From: Ovis canadensis
Lineage: Eukaryota; Chordata; Mammalia; Artiodactyla; Bovidae
Length of the DNA: 64,000 bases
NCBI RefSeq assembly: GCF_042477335.2
Contig: NC_091248.1
Location: forward strand, 115,844,501-115,908,500
Direction of reading: 5' to 3'
Shown: piece after piece, positions 34,338 through 44,135 of the stretch
Numbering within the stretch: the stretch's first letter is position 1
Layout of the letters: each line of letters begins with the position of its first letter
Made by a program: the position numbers and the translations under genes
The notes under the pieces: generated by a model
The model's database searches: none
Told to the model about the DNA's origin: nothing
Seen by the model: the letters and a program-made list of their open reading frames with translations, nothing else

Positions 34338-35049
34338 CTAAAGAAGAGGAAAAGCAAGATGCCCATCAAAAAAAAAAGTTCAAAAAATTACCATTAAAAA
34401 AAGAATTTGTAGTCACAGAATTAAAATACTTTGGGAGGCTGAATGAGAGCAGAGTATTTGGTTTTAGGGATAATAAGACCACCTCCCCCTCCAAAAGAGA
34501 AATGCTCCCTCCACCTCCCCCTCATCAGTGTCTCAATCATCACCAGGCAATATGTAGAGAATGGGAGATAAAAAAGAATATGGCCTCTGCCTTCAAGAAA
34601 CAAGCTGAAGAAATAAAATTAATAGGGATAGAATAAATTAAGAATAATTAAGTGGCTACCTATTAAGTAGGTAATTATAATTAAGTGGAAAAGGAGAATT
34701 GGGTGGGCTTTAAAGACTACTTTTAGCACAGGTTGTTTGGGAAGGTCTAATACAGCATACCATTAAAACTACGAGAGACTGTATTAGTAAGTGTTCTTTA
34801 TCTGACATAACACTTAGCAGCTTACACTAAGTCAAGACATTATCTACCCCATTATTTTTCATAAAATTTCCCTCCTCAAACCTGGAAGAAATGTTATATA
34901 TAAACATCAGTTGTTTCTAGATGCTTCATCAGGAATTGAAACATTCTGAGCTTTCACATTCACAACTTCTTATTTGTTCACTAATTTACTCAATTCAGCC
35001 TGTAAACACTGCTTGGAATGTCCACCTCCCCCCCCCCCCCCCCCGCCCC
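34338..35049. other. DGKI intron with C-run
   Basis: No gene. A run of about 17 C lies at 35028-35044. A segment at 34785-34838 resembles 38741-38796 (see findings). Confidence 0.5.
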
Positions 35050-35470
35050 CGCTGCACTACTGCTTTCCTCCAAACCCTTCCTGCAACTTCTTACCTGCAG
35101 GTATCAGCTGATACACATTTTCTCCAGAAAGCACTCTGTTACCGCATTCTTAATACTGCATCAGATGCCCTGCCCATGTGTTTCCTCATTTTGTATGTTA
35201 ACCCTATTTCCTATAATTAGGAGGGTAATATAAGTAACCATCAAAACTCAGAGTATCCCTAACAAGTAGGGATATACAATCACCTTACCGATCATGACAC
35301 TTGTCAAGCCATATTAAAATCACCTGCTGTCTTGTCTCTCTCCACAACTAGATGCTGGAAAACCCCTTGAAGTTGTGGCAGATGCCTGTCCAATTCTGTG
35401 TCCTTCGTTGGTGACTGGCATAGAGCACGGTGCCACGCAGAGGCTTAAATGTTTGTCTGAATTAATGAAA
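35050..35470 (+). repeat. L2 3' end
   Basis: L2-like order: CCAAACCCTTCCTGCAACTTC, CTCTCTCCACAACTAGATGC, GACTGGCATAGAGCACGGTG, then AATGTTTGTCTGAATTAATGA. Diverged. Confidence 0.6.
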
Positions 35471-35471
35471 A

Positions 35472-35530
35472 AGGAGCCTGGCAAGCTATAGTCCATGGGG
35501 TTGCAAAGAGTTGGACACAACTGAGCAAAT
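35472..35530 (+). mobile_element. Bov-tA SINE tail fragment
   Basis: GGAGCCTGGCAAGCTATAGT through AGTTGGACACAACTGAGCAA. Only the last third of the SINE. Confidence 0.8.
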
Positions 35531-35546
35531 GACACACAAACAGATG

Positions 35547-37527
35547 GAAAGATATACAGTGTTCTTGGACTGGAAGATTTGACGTCAAAATGACTATGCT
35601 ACCCAAAGCAATCAACAAATGCAATCTCTATCAAATTACCAGTGGCATTTTTCACAGAACTAGAACAAAAAAGTTTAAAAATTTTATGGAAACACAAAAG
35701 ACCCCAGGTAGCCAAAGCAATCTTGATGAAGGATGGAGCTGAGGAGTCAGGCTTACTGACTTCAGACTATACAAAGCTACAGTAATCAAAGTTGTTTGGT
35801 ACTCGCCCAAAAGCATATAGATTAATGGCACAGGACAGAAAGCCCTGAAATAAACTCAGGCACCTATGGTCAATTAATCTACAACAAGGGAGGCAAGAAT
35901 ATACAATGGAGAAAAGAGAGTCTCTTCAATAAGTGGTGCTGGGAACACTCGACAGTTACATGTAAGAACTTGAAATGAGAACAGTCTCTAACACCATACA
36001 CAAAAATAAACTCAAAATGGATCAAAGACCTAAATGCAAGAACAGAAACCATAAAACTCCTAGAGGAAAACACAGGCAGAACACTCTGACATAAATCGCA
36101 GCAATATCTTTTTGGATCTGTCTCCTAGGCTAATAGAAATAAAAACAAAAATAAATGAGACCCAAGTAAACTTAAAAGCTTTTGCACAGCAAAGGAGAGC
36201 ATAAACAAAATGAAAAGACAACTTCCAGAATGAGGGGAAATATCTGCAACAATGCAACCAAAACATGCAAATAGCTCACAGAGCTCAGTATCAAAACAAA
36301 ACAAAACAACCCATCAAAAAAAATGGGCAGAAGATATCAATATTTCTCCAAAGATGACATGCAAATAGCCAACAGACACATGAAAAAATGCTCAACATCA
36401 CTAATTATTAGAGAAGTGCAAATAAAAACTACAATGAGGTATCACCTCATACCAGTCAGAACAGCCACCATCAAAAATCTCTACAAACAATAAATGCTAG
36501 AGAGGGTGTGGAGAAAAGGAAATCTTCTTACACTGTTGGTGGTGACGGAAATTGGTACAGTCACTATGGAGAACAGTATAGAGGTTCTTTAAATACTCAA
36601 GATAGAACTACCATATGATCCTGCAATCTCATTCCGGGGCATAAATCAGAGAAAAACATAATTTGAAAAGATACATGCACCTCCATATTCACTGCAGCAC
36701 ATTTACAATAGCCAGGACATGGGAACAACCTGAATGTCGTCAGCAGATGAATGGATAAAGATGTGGTGCGTATATATATATATATATATGCTGGGCTTCC
36801 CTGGCGGCTCAGATTGTAAAGCGTCTGCCTGCAATGTGGGAGGCCTGGGTTTGATCCCTGGGTCAGGAAGATCACCTGGAGAATGAAATGGCAACCCATC
36901 CCAGTACTCTTGCCTGGAAAATCCCATGGATGGAGAAGCCTGGTAGGCTACAGTCCATGGGGGTCACAAAGAGTCAGACACGACTGAGCAACTTCACTTC
37001 ACTTATTTATGTATATATACACACACATACAGTGGGACACTACTTAGTCATAAGAAGGAATGAAATAATGCTATTTGCAGCAACATGGATGGACCTAGAG
37101 AGTATAAGAACTAAGCCAGAAGAGAAAAACAAACACATGATATTGCTTATATGTGGAATCTAAAAAAAAAAAAAAAAGGATACAAATAAACTTATTTATA
37201 AAACAGAAACAGACTCTCAGACATAGAAAACAAACTTATGGTTACCAAAGGGGAAAGGAGGTGGGCAGGATAAATCAGGTATTTGGGAGTAATCTAAACA
37301 CACTGCTGTATATAAAATCAATAAACAAGGACCTACTGTATAGCATAAGGAAGTTTACTCACCATTTCATAGTATTGAAAAATAACATAAGGATAAATTT
37401 TCTTTTCAATATACGTGTGTGTGTGTGAGTGTGTGTGTGAGTGCGTTACACACACATAAAACTGAATCACTGCTCTATATACCTGAAACTAACATAACAT
37501 TGTAAATCACTACACTTTTCAATAAAA
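35547..37527 (+). mobile_element. L1, ORF2 C-terminal part and 3' UTR
   Basis: Sense L1 starting inside ORF2 (AAGCAATCAACAAATGCAAT and on through TGGTGCTGGGAACACTCG and GAGAGGGTGTGGAGAAAAGG), then the 3' UTR (GGAATCTAAAAAAAAA, CTTATGGTTACCAAAGGGGA, ACTTTTCAATAAAA). Its frame is broken by many stops. A Bov-tA at 36793-37014 splits it. A TA run lies at 36772-36790 and a GT run at 37413-37440. Confidence 0.85.
36793..37014 (+). mobile_element. Bov-tA SINE
   Basis: Complete SINE (GGGCTTCCCTGGCGGCTCAG through CACGACTGAGCAACTTCACT) inserted in the L1 next to TA/ATG-rich sequence. Confidence 0.95.
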
Positions 37528-38017
37528 ACAAAAGTCACTGGTCAAGGAGAAGGGAGATATTCACAATCCTCCTGGTCATCCAGGAGCTACATCACCAACT
37601 TCCCCTCCTTTCTTTCCATCTATGGTCCTTAGGACAGGTGAATCTTCTCTTGAAATGTCTGTCCTATTACTTGTTCCAATTTGTCCTATTTGACAAATAC
37701 ACGTCCTAATAGGTCTCTGACAGGGACATAATGAGTGTGCAGGACTGTTACTAAGAAAACATATAAAGATCTAACATTTAGATCTCTAGGCTTCAAATTC
37801 ATCATATGCCCTCTGTCTCCCCAAGTATTTAAAACATTGAAGTTCACAGTCTTTCACTTGGAACTACTCCACCTCAATTTGTTCTCAAGGCTCCATTTTA
37901 TTTATTTTTTGTATAAGCTAAATCGGTAGCTGCACGATCATCCAAATATTTCTCAGACTCTCCCAGCTCTGAGAGCTTGCTCCCTCCAGCTATCTAGAGC
38001 AGCATTTTCTACCCACA
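37528..38017. other. DGKI intron, no recognised element
   Basis: Unique-looking spacer. Confidence 0.5.
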
Positions 38018-38029
38018 CACCTAAATCTT

Positions 38030-38150
38030 TGGAGGAGGAAATGGCAATCCAGTCCAGTATTCTTGCCTGGAAAACCGTATGGACAGAGGAGCCTGGTGGG
38101 CTACAGTCCACAGGGTCACAAAGAGTCGGACACGACTGAGCACGCACACT
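38030..38150 (+). mobile_element. 5'-truncated Bov-tA SINE
   Basis: Only the 3' 121 bases (GGAGGAGGAAATGGCAATCC on), but with a perfect 12-bp direct repeat CACCTAAATCTT (38018-38029 and 38151-38162). It therefore inserted truncated rather than being trimmed later. Confidence 0.9.
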
Positions 38151-38154
38151 CACC

Positions 38155-38420
38155 TAAATCTTACACACCCTTTAAAAGCCCAGTGTGTGACAAGGTCCTC
38201 TGAAAAGGCCACCTTTGACTCCATCTCTGAACTCCCATAACACTGGGGTCGACCCTTGTACTGTGCATTTGCTTTCTGAATGTATGCCTTATCTCTTTAA
38301 TTATTCTACATCTTTTAAGTGTAAGAACACTTTTTCTTACCCTTCTAGCACATTCCCTGTTTCACAGGTTCAACGAGGATTTTATTCATTCGTGTTTGTT
38401 CCTCAGTCCTATGATTCTAA
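38155..38420 (+). repeat. L2 fragment
   Basis: AGGCCACCTTTGACTCCATC, TAACACTGGGGTCGACCC, TCTTTAATTATTCTACATCT, AAGTGTAAGAACACTTTTTC. L2-like order; diverged. Confidence 0.45.
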
Positions 38421-38497
38421 GGAAACTAGAGTGATAACTCTCCACCCCCGCCACCCGCTGCCCCACCGAAATCCCCCTAAAGTGTCAAGCAGTCTAG

Positions 38498-38740
38498 TGC
38501 AGTGATTAAGAGTGAGGGCTTTGGTGCTGAACATCCTTGGTCCCAAATCCCAGCTATCTCTGCCCCTCATGAGATCTCAGGCAAGTTCATTTTATTTCTC
38601 AGTCCCTTGATTACTGCACACATAAATTACAATTAATAATAGTATTTATCGCATAGGTTTGTTATGAGGTTTCATAAGTTAATACAAAAAAGTGTGCTTA
38701 AAACAGTAGCTGGGACACTACATGCAATGTGTAATGTTTA
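38498..38740 (+). repeat. MIR SINE
   Basis: GTGCAGTGATTAAGAGTGAGG (MIR 5' end), TCCCAAATCCCAGCTATCTC, TAGTATTTATCGCATAGG, TTGTTATGAGGTTTCATAAG and ACAGTAGCTGGGACACTACA. Nearly full length. Confidence 0.75.
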
Positions 38741-39531
38741 GGTATAATTAAGCGTTCTATTCTCTGACATAACACAGCAGGTTACATTAAGTTACGGTGC
38801 TGGAACACCAATGAGGGAAGGTGATAGAAAAGGGTGCCTTGGCTCCCACTTACATTTGAAGTAAGTGTTGACTCCAATTCAGTGTTCTGAGAACCAAGTG
38901 CTCCAGGCCTATTCAGTCTTGGACGAGGCAGACTCCGCAAGGTCAGGAGCATGCTTACAGAGCCTAATGGTCCTTTTAGAGAGCTCCTGTCACCTTCAGA
39001 AAAGCCATTCATTTTGCAAGGAATTCCATGAACATGAGCAGTGGCCTCACCAGTGTCTGTTCCCACCATTACTGATAATCGTGTAACCAAGCAGGACGCT
39101 ATGGGGACTTCTCCTGGGGACAGACCCCTCCTACATAGAAAATAGTATCTGATGCACATTTCTGAGTTGTTTTACAGATGCTGAAACCACCAACAAATGG
39201 AAGAAGTTAACTGATGATCATGAGCCCCCAGACCTACTGGCTCCTAAGGATTGATAATGTTAACCTCTGTGACACTACCATGACCTCACCATCAGATGAG
39301 CTGATCATATACTCTGCAATGCCTCTCCCTCACCTGGCCTTTAAAAATACTTTGTTGAAACCCTCTGAGTTCGAGGTTTGGGGACACAAGCCACCTGTTC
39401 TCCTTGTTTCGCCCTGCAATGAACCTTTCTCTGCTCCAAACTCTGATGTTTCCATTTGTTTTGGCCTCATTGCATGTTAGGCACACAGCCTTGCATTTGG
39501 TAACAACTGCACAAATATTTAGGCAGCAGGG
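38741..39531. other. DGKI intron, no recognised element
   Basis: Unique-looking. Open frames on both strands at 38782-39159 lack exon signals. Confidence 0.5.
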
Positions 39532-39534
39532 GTC

Positions 39535-40305
39535 TTGAGAAACCTAAATGCAGGTCAGGAAGCAACAGTTAGAACTGGACACGGAACAACAGACTGGTTC
39601 CAAATAGGAAAAGGAGTATGTCAAAGCTGTATATTGTCACCCTGCTTATTTAACTTATATGCAGAGTACATCATAAGAAACACTGGGCTGGATGAAGCAC
39701 AAGCTGGAACCAAGATTGCCAAGAGAAATATCAATAACCTCAGATATGCAGATGACACCACCCTTAGGGCAGAAAGTGAAGAGGAACTAAAAAGCCTCTT
39801 GATGAAGGTAAAAGAGGAGAGTGAAAAAGTTGGCTTAAAGCTCAACATTCAGAAAACTAAGACCATGGCATCTGGTCCCCATTACTTCATGGGAAATAGA
39901 TGGGGAAACAGTGGAAACAGTGTCAGATTTTATTTTTGGGGCTCCAAAATCACTGCACATGGTGACTGCAGCCATGAAATTAAAAGATGCTTACTCCTTA
40001 GAAGGAAAATTATGACCAACCTAGATAGCATATTGAAAAGCAGAGACATTAACTTTGCCAAGAAATGTCCGTCTAGTCAAGGCTATTGTTTTTCATGTGG
40101 TCATGTATGGATGTGTTGGACTGTGAAGAAAGCTGAGCGCCAAAGAATTGATGCTTTTCAACTGTGGTGTTGGAGAAGACTCTTGACAGTCCCTTGGACT
40201 GCAAGGAGACCCAGCCAGTCCATTCTGAAGGAGATCAGCCCTGGGATTTCTTTGGAAGGAATGATGCTAAAGCTGAAACTCCAGTACTTTGGCCACCTCA
40301 TGTGA
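39535..40305 (+). pseudogene. BovB reverse transcriptase, C-terminal half
   Basis: 256 codons open. Motifs in order: TDWFQIGKGVCQSCILSPCL (palm entry), YADD catalytic box at 39745-39756, KLNIQKTKTMAS, and the C-terminal LWCWRRLL block. In full-length BovB this follows an AP endonuclease domain, which is absent here. The first part of the RT palm (the first aspartate motif) is also missing, so it cannot be active. Confidence 0.85.
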
Positions 40306-40448
40306 AGAGCTGACTCGTTGGAAAAGACTCTGATGCTGGGAGGGATTGGGGGCAGGAGGAGAAGGGGACGACAGAGGATGAGATGGCTGGATGGCATCAC
40401 TGACTTGATGGACGTGAATCTGAGTGAAATCTGGAAGTTGGTGATGGA

Positions 40449-40452
40449 CAGG
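40449..40452. repeat. Provirus target site duplication, left copy
   Basis: CAGG directly before the 5' LTR, matched by CAGG at 46704-46707 directly after the 3' LTR. Four bases is the usual duplication for gammaretroviral integrases. Confidence 0.85.
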
Positions 40453-40918
40453 TGAAGAGCCTAAGCTACTCCATCTTGTAAAAGAGCTCCATTTTGCTAA
40501 GGTACCGGGCAAACAGACTTAGACTTTGGATATTGCCTAAACCTGCCCCGCTATGCACGAGCCAATCAACCCTTAGGTTAAACCTCCTGACTTTAAGTTC
40601 AAGAATTTGTGATTTACCTTGGAAGTAATGATTTACCGTGGAAGTAAAAAAAAAAAACAATCAGAAATCCACACACAACCCTATAGAAGAGGGTAACCAA
40701 TCAGTAGTCCTTCAGCCTGAACACCCCCTTTGTTACCCTTTCACCTGAATATTCCCTATATAAGCAGTGTAACCCAAAACTCGGGCTCCTCTCCTTAGCC
40801 ACTGTGTCAGTAACAGTGGGAGCCCCAGCTTGAGCTTGATAATAAAAACTCTTTTGCTTTTGCATCGGATACTGGCTCCCTGGTGGTCATTGGGAGATTT
40901 TGCAACTTGGGCATAACA
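40453..40918 (+). repeat. Provirus 5' LTR
   Basis: TGAAGAGCCTAAGCTACTCC to GCATAACA, with TG...CA ends. CCAAT box at 40697-40701, TATA box TATATAAG at 40757-40764, AATAAA poly(A) signal at 40841-40846, U5 after it. The antisense open frames here are shadows. Confidence 0.93.
40757..40764 (+). promoter_or_regulatory. LTR TATA box
   Basis: TATATAAG about 60 bases downstream of the CCAAT box (40697-40701), at normal retroviral U3 spacing. Transcription would start about 25-30 bases later. Present also in the 3' LTR. Confidence 0.75.
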
Positions 40919-40920
40919 TT

Positions 40921-40938
40921 TGGGGGCTCGTCCGGGAT
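40921..40938 (+). promoter_or_regulatory. Primer binding site (tRNA-Pro)
   Basis: TGGGGGCTCGTCCGGGAT, two bases after the 5' LTR CA. This 18-mer is complementary to the 3' end of tRNA-Pro, the primer of many gammaretroviruses. It is undamaged. Confidence 0.92.
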
Positions 40939-40987
40939 CTCCCATCGGCTTCCCAGGAAGACCGATCCAGAGAGTTATCTGTAACCG

Positions 40988-40993
40988 GTAAGT
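40988..40993 (+). promoter_or_regulatory. Candidate proviral splice donor
   Basis: GTAAGT in the context ACCG|GTAAGTTTT, 70 bases after the LTR and upstream of gag. It is placed where an env-mRNA donor would be expected. No acceptor was established. Confidence 0.4.
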
Positions 40994-41037
40994 TTTTTCT
41001 GCTGTTTCTGATAAGGCCTGTTTTCTGAGACCGGTAT

Positions 41038-41493
41038 ATGACTCAGGCAGACGCGCTGATGGATCACCGGTGGGGGTCGTTGGGAGACGTCCCTGACCCT
41101 CCCGAAGGGGACGGAGAGCCCCTGTTCTCTGTTGACAAAGGGGACGGAGTGCCCCTGTACTCTGTTGACAATAGCGGGTCGCTCCCGCTGAACGGCCGGA
41201 GGCTGTGGTCCTACTTTCAGTTTTGCCTTTGGACTCATGAAGGTTTGTTTTTTCTGTCTGTCTGTCTGTCTGTGTTGTTTGTGTTAATTTACCAACGCTT
41301 GATTGATTCAGGAACGATGGGGCAACGTCAATCTAGCCCTACTCCTCTATCTCTGATGACTGAGCATTTTAAAGAGGTCAAGAAGCGCGCTCGTGACCTC
41401 AGTGTTAAAATTAAGAAAGATAAACTAATTACTTTTTTGCAGCACCGAATGGCCATCATTCCAGGTGGGCTGGCCTTCGGAAGGCACGTTTGA
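41038..41493 (+). pseudogene. Proviral gag start with in-frame upstream leader
   Basis: The gag AUG is at 41317 (MGQ, the myristoylation-type start of gammaretroviral matrix) and 58 codons follow before a stop. Upstream, the same frame is open for 93 codons from an AUG at 41038. This leader has two in-frame 11-residue repeats (41107-41172) and, just before the gag start, a hydrophobic run LFFLSVCLSVLFVLIY. That is the layout of glycosylated Gag in murine-type gammaretroviruses, where a leader with a membrane segment precedes MGQ. The frame breaks near 41460; matrix-like sequence continues in other frames to about 41730. No complete Gag is encoded. Confidence 0.7.
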
Positions 41494-41739
41494 CTTGGAA
41501 ACTGTGCACCGAGTCCAAGATATCATCCTGTGACCACAGGCTGGACACCTTGACCAAGTCCCCTATATCATAGCGTGGGAAAATATCATAGTACACCCCC
41601 CTCCTTGGGTAACATCTTTTTTGCCTCAACAGGAACTTTCTACCACTCGGGTGTTGGTGACACGGGTGGGAGAGAATCTGAAGAAACCTAGGAAAACTGA
41701 ACCAACGGCGCCGCTATACCCCATCTTGCAGGGGGGAAT
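41490..41739 (+). pseudogene. Proviral gag matrix/p12 remnant, out of frame
   Basis: After the break, matrix-like codons continue in another frame with stops (GWPSEGTFDLETVH near 41468-41510, [10 protein letters not shown] near 41600-41632), then a proline-rich [10 protein letters not shown] near 41712. Capsid and nucleocapsid are not recognisable beyond this point. Confidence 0.6.
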
Positions 41740-41962
41740 TGTTAGGGGAAGCACACTGATTGAAACCGCCCACCCTGGCCAGGCACCATAGTAACCATTT
41801 GCATGAGATCCTGATAAGGAATATGGAACTAATAAGCCTCCTCCCCCTTCCTTTTTCAACCTAGCTTCCTTTCCTCCCTTGAAATCTTTGATGTTAGTAC
41901 TTAGATCTGAAGTTCTGTGTCTCTATAGGAGGTTTTCTGAGGGACTGTATTCTTGTATATAA

Positions 41963-42061
41963 GGGCTTCCCTGGTGGAGCCGAGGTTAAAGCATCTGCCT
42001 GTACTATGGGAGACCTGGGTTCAACCATCTCTAACTCCTGACACTAAAAAAAAAAAAAAAA
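41963..42061 (+). mobile_element. Short Bov-tA-like SINE inside provirus
   Basis: GGGCTTCCCTGGTGGAGCC head, GGGAGACCTGGGTTCAACC box, then directly a poly(A) of 16. Only the tRNA-like half with a tail. It post-dates the provirus. Confidence 0.8.
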
Positions 42062-43575
42062 GACTTGAAGTTAGATTTGCACTGTGTCTGTCTAAACGTG
42101 TCTTGGTATGTCTCTGTCTCTGGGTAATATTTTTGAGGTTAATTTGTCTATGAGCTCTATTTATTTGGCTTAAAAAAGATAAGCGCTTACAAATCAAGTA
42201 ATTCTAAATTAAACAATAAATTCCAGGTTCATGTGAACTGGGAAATATTCAATGTTAAATAGCTGATATTAACGTTTGTTTGTTGACCTATTTAATATAG
42301 ACATGTCTTAGAGTAATTAACATTGAGTAAAATATTTTCATTGTACCTAGGTTTGATATAAGTTAAATATTATATCTGTTACAACTTTGTCAACAAGGAA
42401 ATTACCTTAAGTGAAAAAAAAAAACTTCAAAAAATATAAATGAGATATGAGCTTTTATATAAACTATATTAAGAATAATTATTCTTTAGAAATATCCATC
42501 TAAAATAGTTCTCTCCAGATTGGCATAACTTAAAATCTGACCAAATGTTCTAAACCCTTTTAATTGATTTTTTTGATAAAATTTCCTAAATAGAATTCTT
42601 CTGAAGTTCTTCTGATCTCTAGCTAACTTTGGGATGCTTCAGAGGGCCCCTGGAACATCCCAAAGAGAGATATTAAACTGTTTATTTGGTTGGTTAAATT
42701 ACATGGAAAAGAGTATCAAATGAGTAATAAATCCGCTCATGTTATAATGTATGGTAAAATAACTAATACAGATATCCTAGAAATTATATGGAGTTTTTAA
42801 CATTCTGATATGTCCTGGTATTTTAATGGAAAACCTGATGACTTCACAAAAGTTAACAAAAGGACTGAATGAACCAGCAAATATGCTTATAACTTTTATG
42901 GTTTCTATCTGAAAAATTATGGGTTTGAATCTTATGTTTTCAGGGAGTAGGGAAAATCTTCCTCTCAAACTAATTATGACAATACTTTGGTAAAATTAAA
43001 CATTATAAACAAAACAATTATATTTTCTATCTGACTCCTCCAAAAATTGGAAGTTCTTAGGTTTCCAGTAAGTTTATCAAATGAGTTAGGAAGGTTATCT
43101 CATGGGTACAAACATCTCAAGAAATTTTTGAGACCTTAAAAAGGGAAGAATTCACCTAGATTTGTTAGGCAAAATCTGTGATAAGCCCTTTGGTGTGAGT
43201 TTCCCAGACCTGTTTTATTTTAAAAGTTCAGTCTGAGACTCTATAAATGTTTCAGCAAAATAAAAAGCCTATAATCAATTATGGTTATAAAAATCATCAG
43301 ACCAAAATTAGTGAAAACAGACCTATTTTGCAAATAAACTAGCCTTAATTTGGTTATATTTAGTAAAAATAAGGGTAACTTTAAGGAGAAAAAGATATTT
43401 CAAAATGTTAATACCAGTTTGTTAATAGAGGTCTGCCTCTAGTTAGACTCATCTCTTAGGTAGTTCTTTGCTGTTATGTGATATTAATGTAAAATTTAAT
43501 TGAATTCTTGAAGAACACCCTAAGTTTGTGTCTGAAGCTTATCTCAGTAATCCATCTTTGGATGAAGATCAGATG
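42062..43575. other. Provirus internal region, not recognised
   Basis: About 1.5 kb of AT-rich sequence with no reverse-transcriptase, RNase H or integrase core motif in any frame. Either pol decayed beyond recognition or unrelated non-coding sequence replaced it. The AT-content shift relative to the leader favours replacement or recombination; this is an inference. Confidence 0.5.
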
Positions 43576-43680
43576 CCTCATGACCTGCAACCAGGACTGG
43601 AAAAAGACATTTATTAAGGGACTGTCTCCAACATGGATGGAAGGACTTTTTTATCAGAAAAACTATACTACACCAGGATG
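43576..43680 (+). pseudogene. Proviral integrase C-terminal remnant
   Basis: HDLQPG followed, after a one-base shift, by WKKTFIKGLSPTWMEGLFY and a TTPG end with a stop. This spacing resembles the C-terminal GPY/F module of gammaretroviral integrase (a basic loop, P-W-G turn, then a TTP segment). It is short and frameshifted, so the call is by pattern only. Confidence 0.5.
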
Positions 43681-43789
43681 AGAAGACGATGACATCAGAG
43701 GGAGACAGCTTCCCCGAGATGCTAGACCTGATTTGTATGATCATTTATGTTTTCTTGACTTCTTAGACCTTTGCATATAAGTCAAATGC

Positions 43790-44135
43790 TTTTCTATCAT
43801 AGGCCTGATCCTATGCTAGTTTCAAAATCAATCCAATTGTTGGGTTTGTGGCCAATTACCTGTGTCTAGTTCTGGGTTACCTTGGTAAATTTCTCTACTA
43901 CCAGACTCTAACTGGTTGGCCCTGAGAAAATTTACTTAAAAAATTATAGTCATATTCAGGTCACTGTGCAGATGACCTGAGATATACTAGGCTACATCTA
44001 ATGGAAGTTCTTAACAAAAGTCTTACTTGTGACTTTACTAATACTGCTGGCTATGTTATTTGTATTTCACCTGTTTACAAAATTGCTGTTTCTTACACTG
44101 TCAAATATATGTGTGAGGCCTCTAATAGAATAATA
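43790..44135 (+). pseudogene. Proviral env surface-unit remnant
   Basis: SNCWVCGQLPVSS is read at 43832-43870. CWVC (43838-43849) is the CWxC motif of gammaretroviral-type surface subunits, which pairs with the CX6CC of the transmembrane subunit. A further open piece near 44034-44095 (DFTNTAGYVICISPVYKIAV) fits the same gene. Stops occur at several points and no signal peptide or cleavage site is found. Confidence 0.6.
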
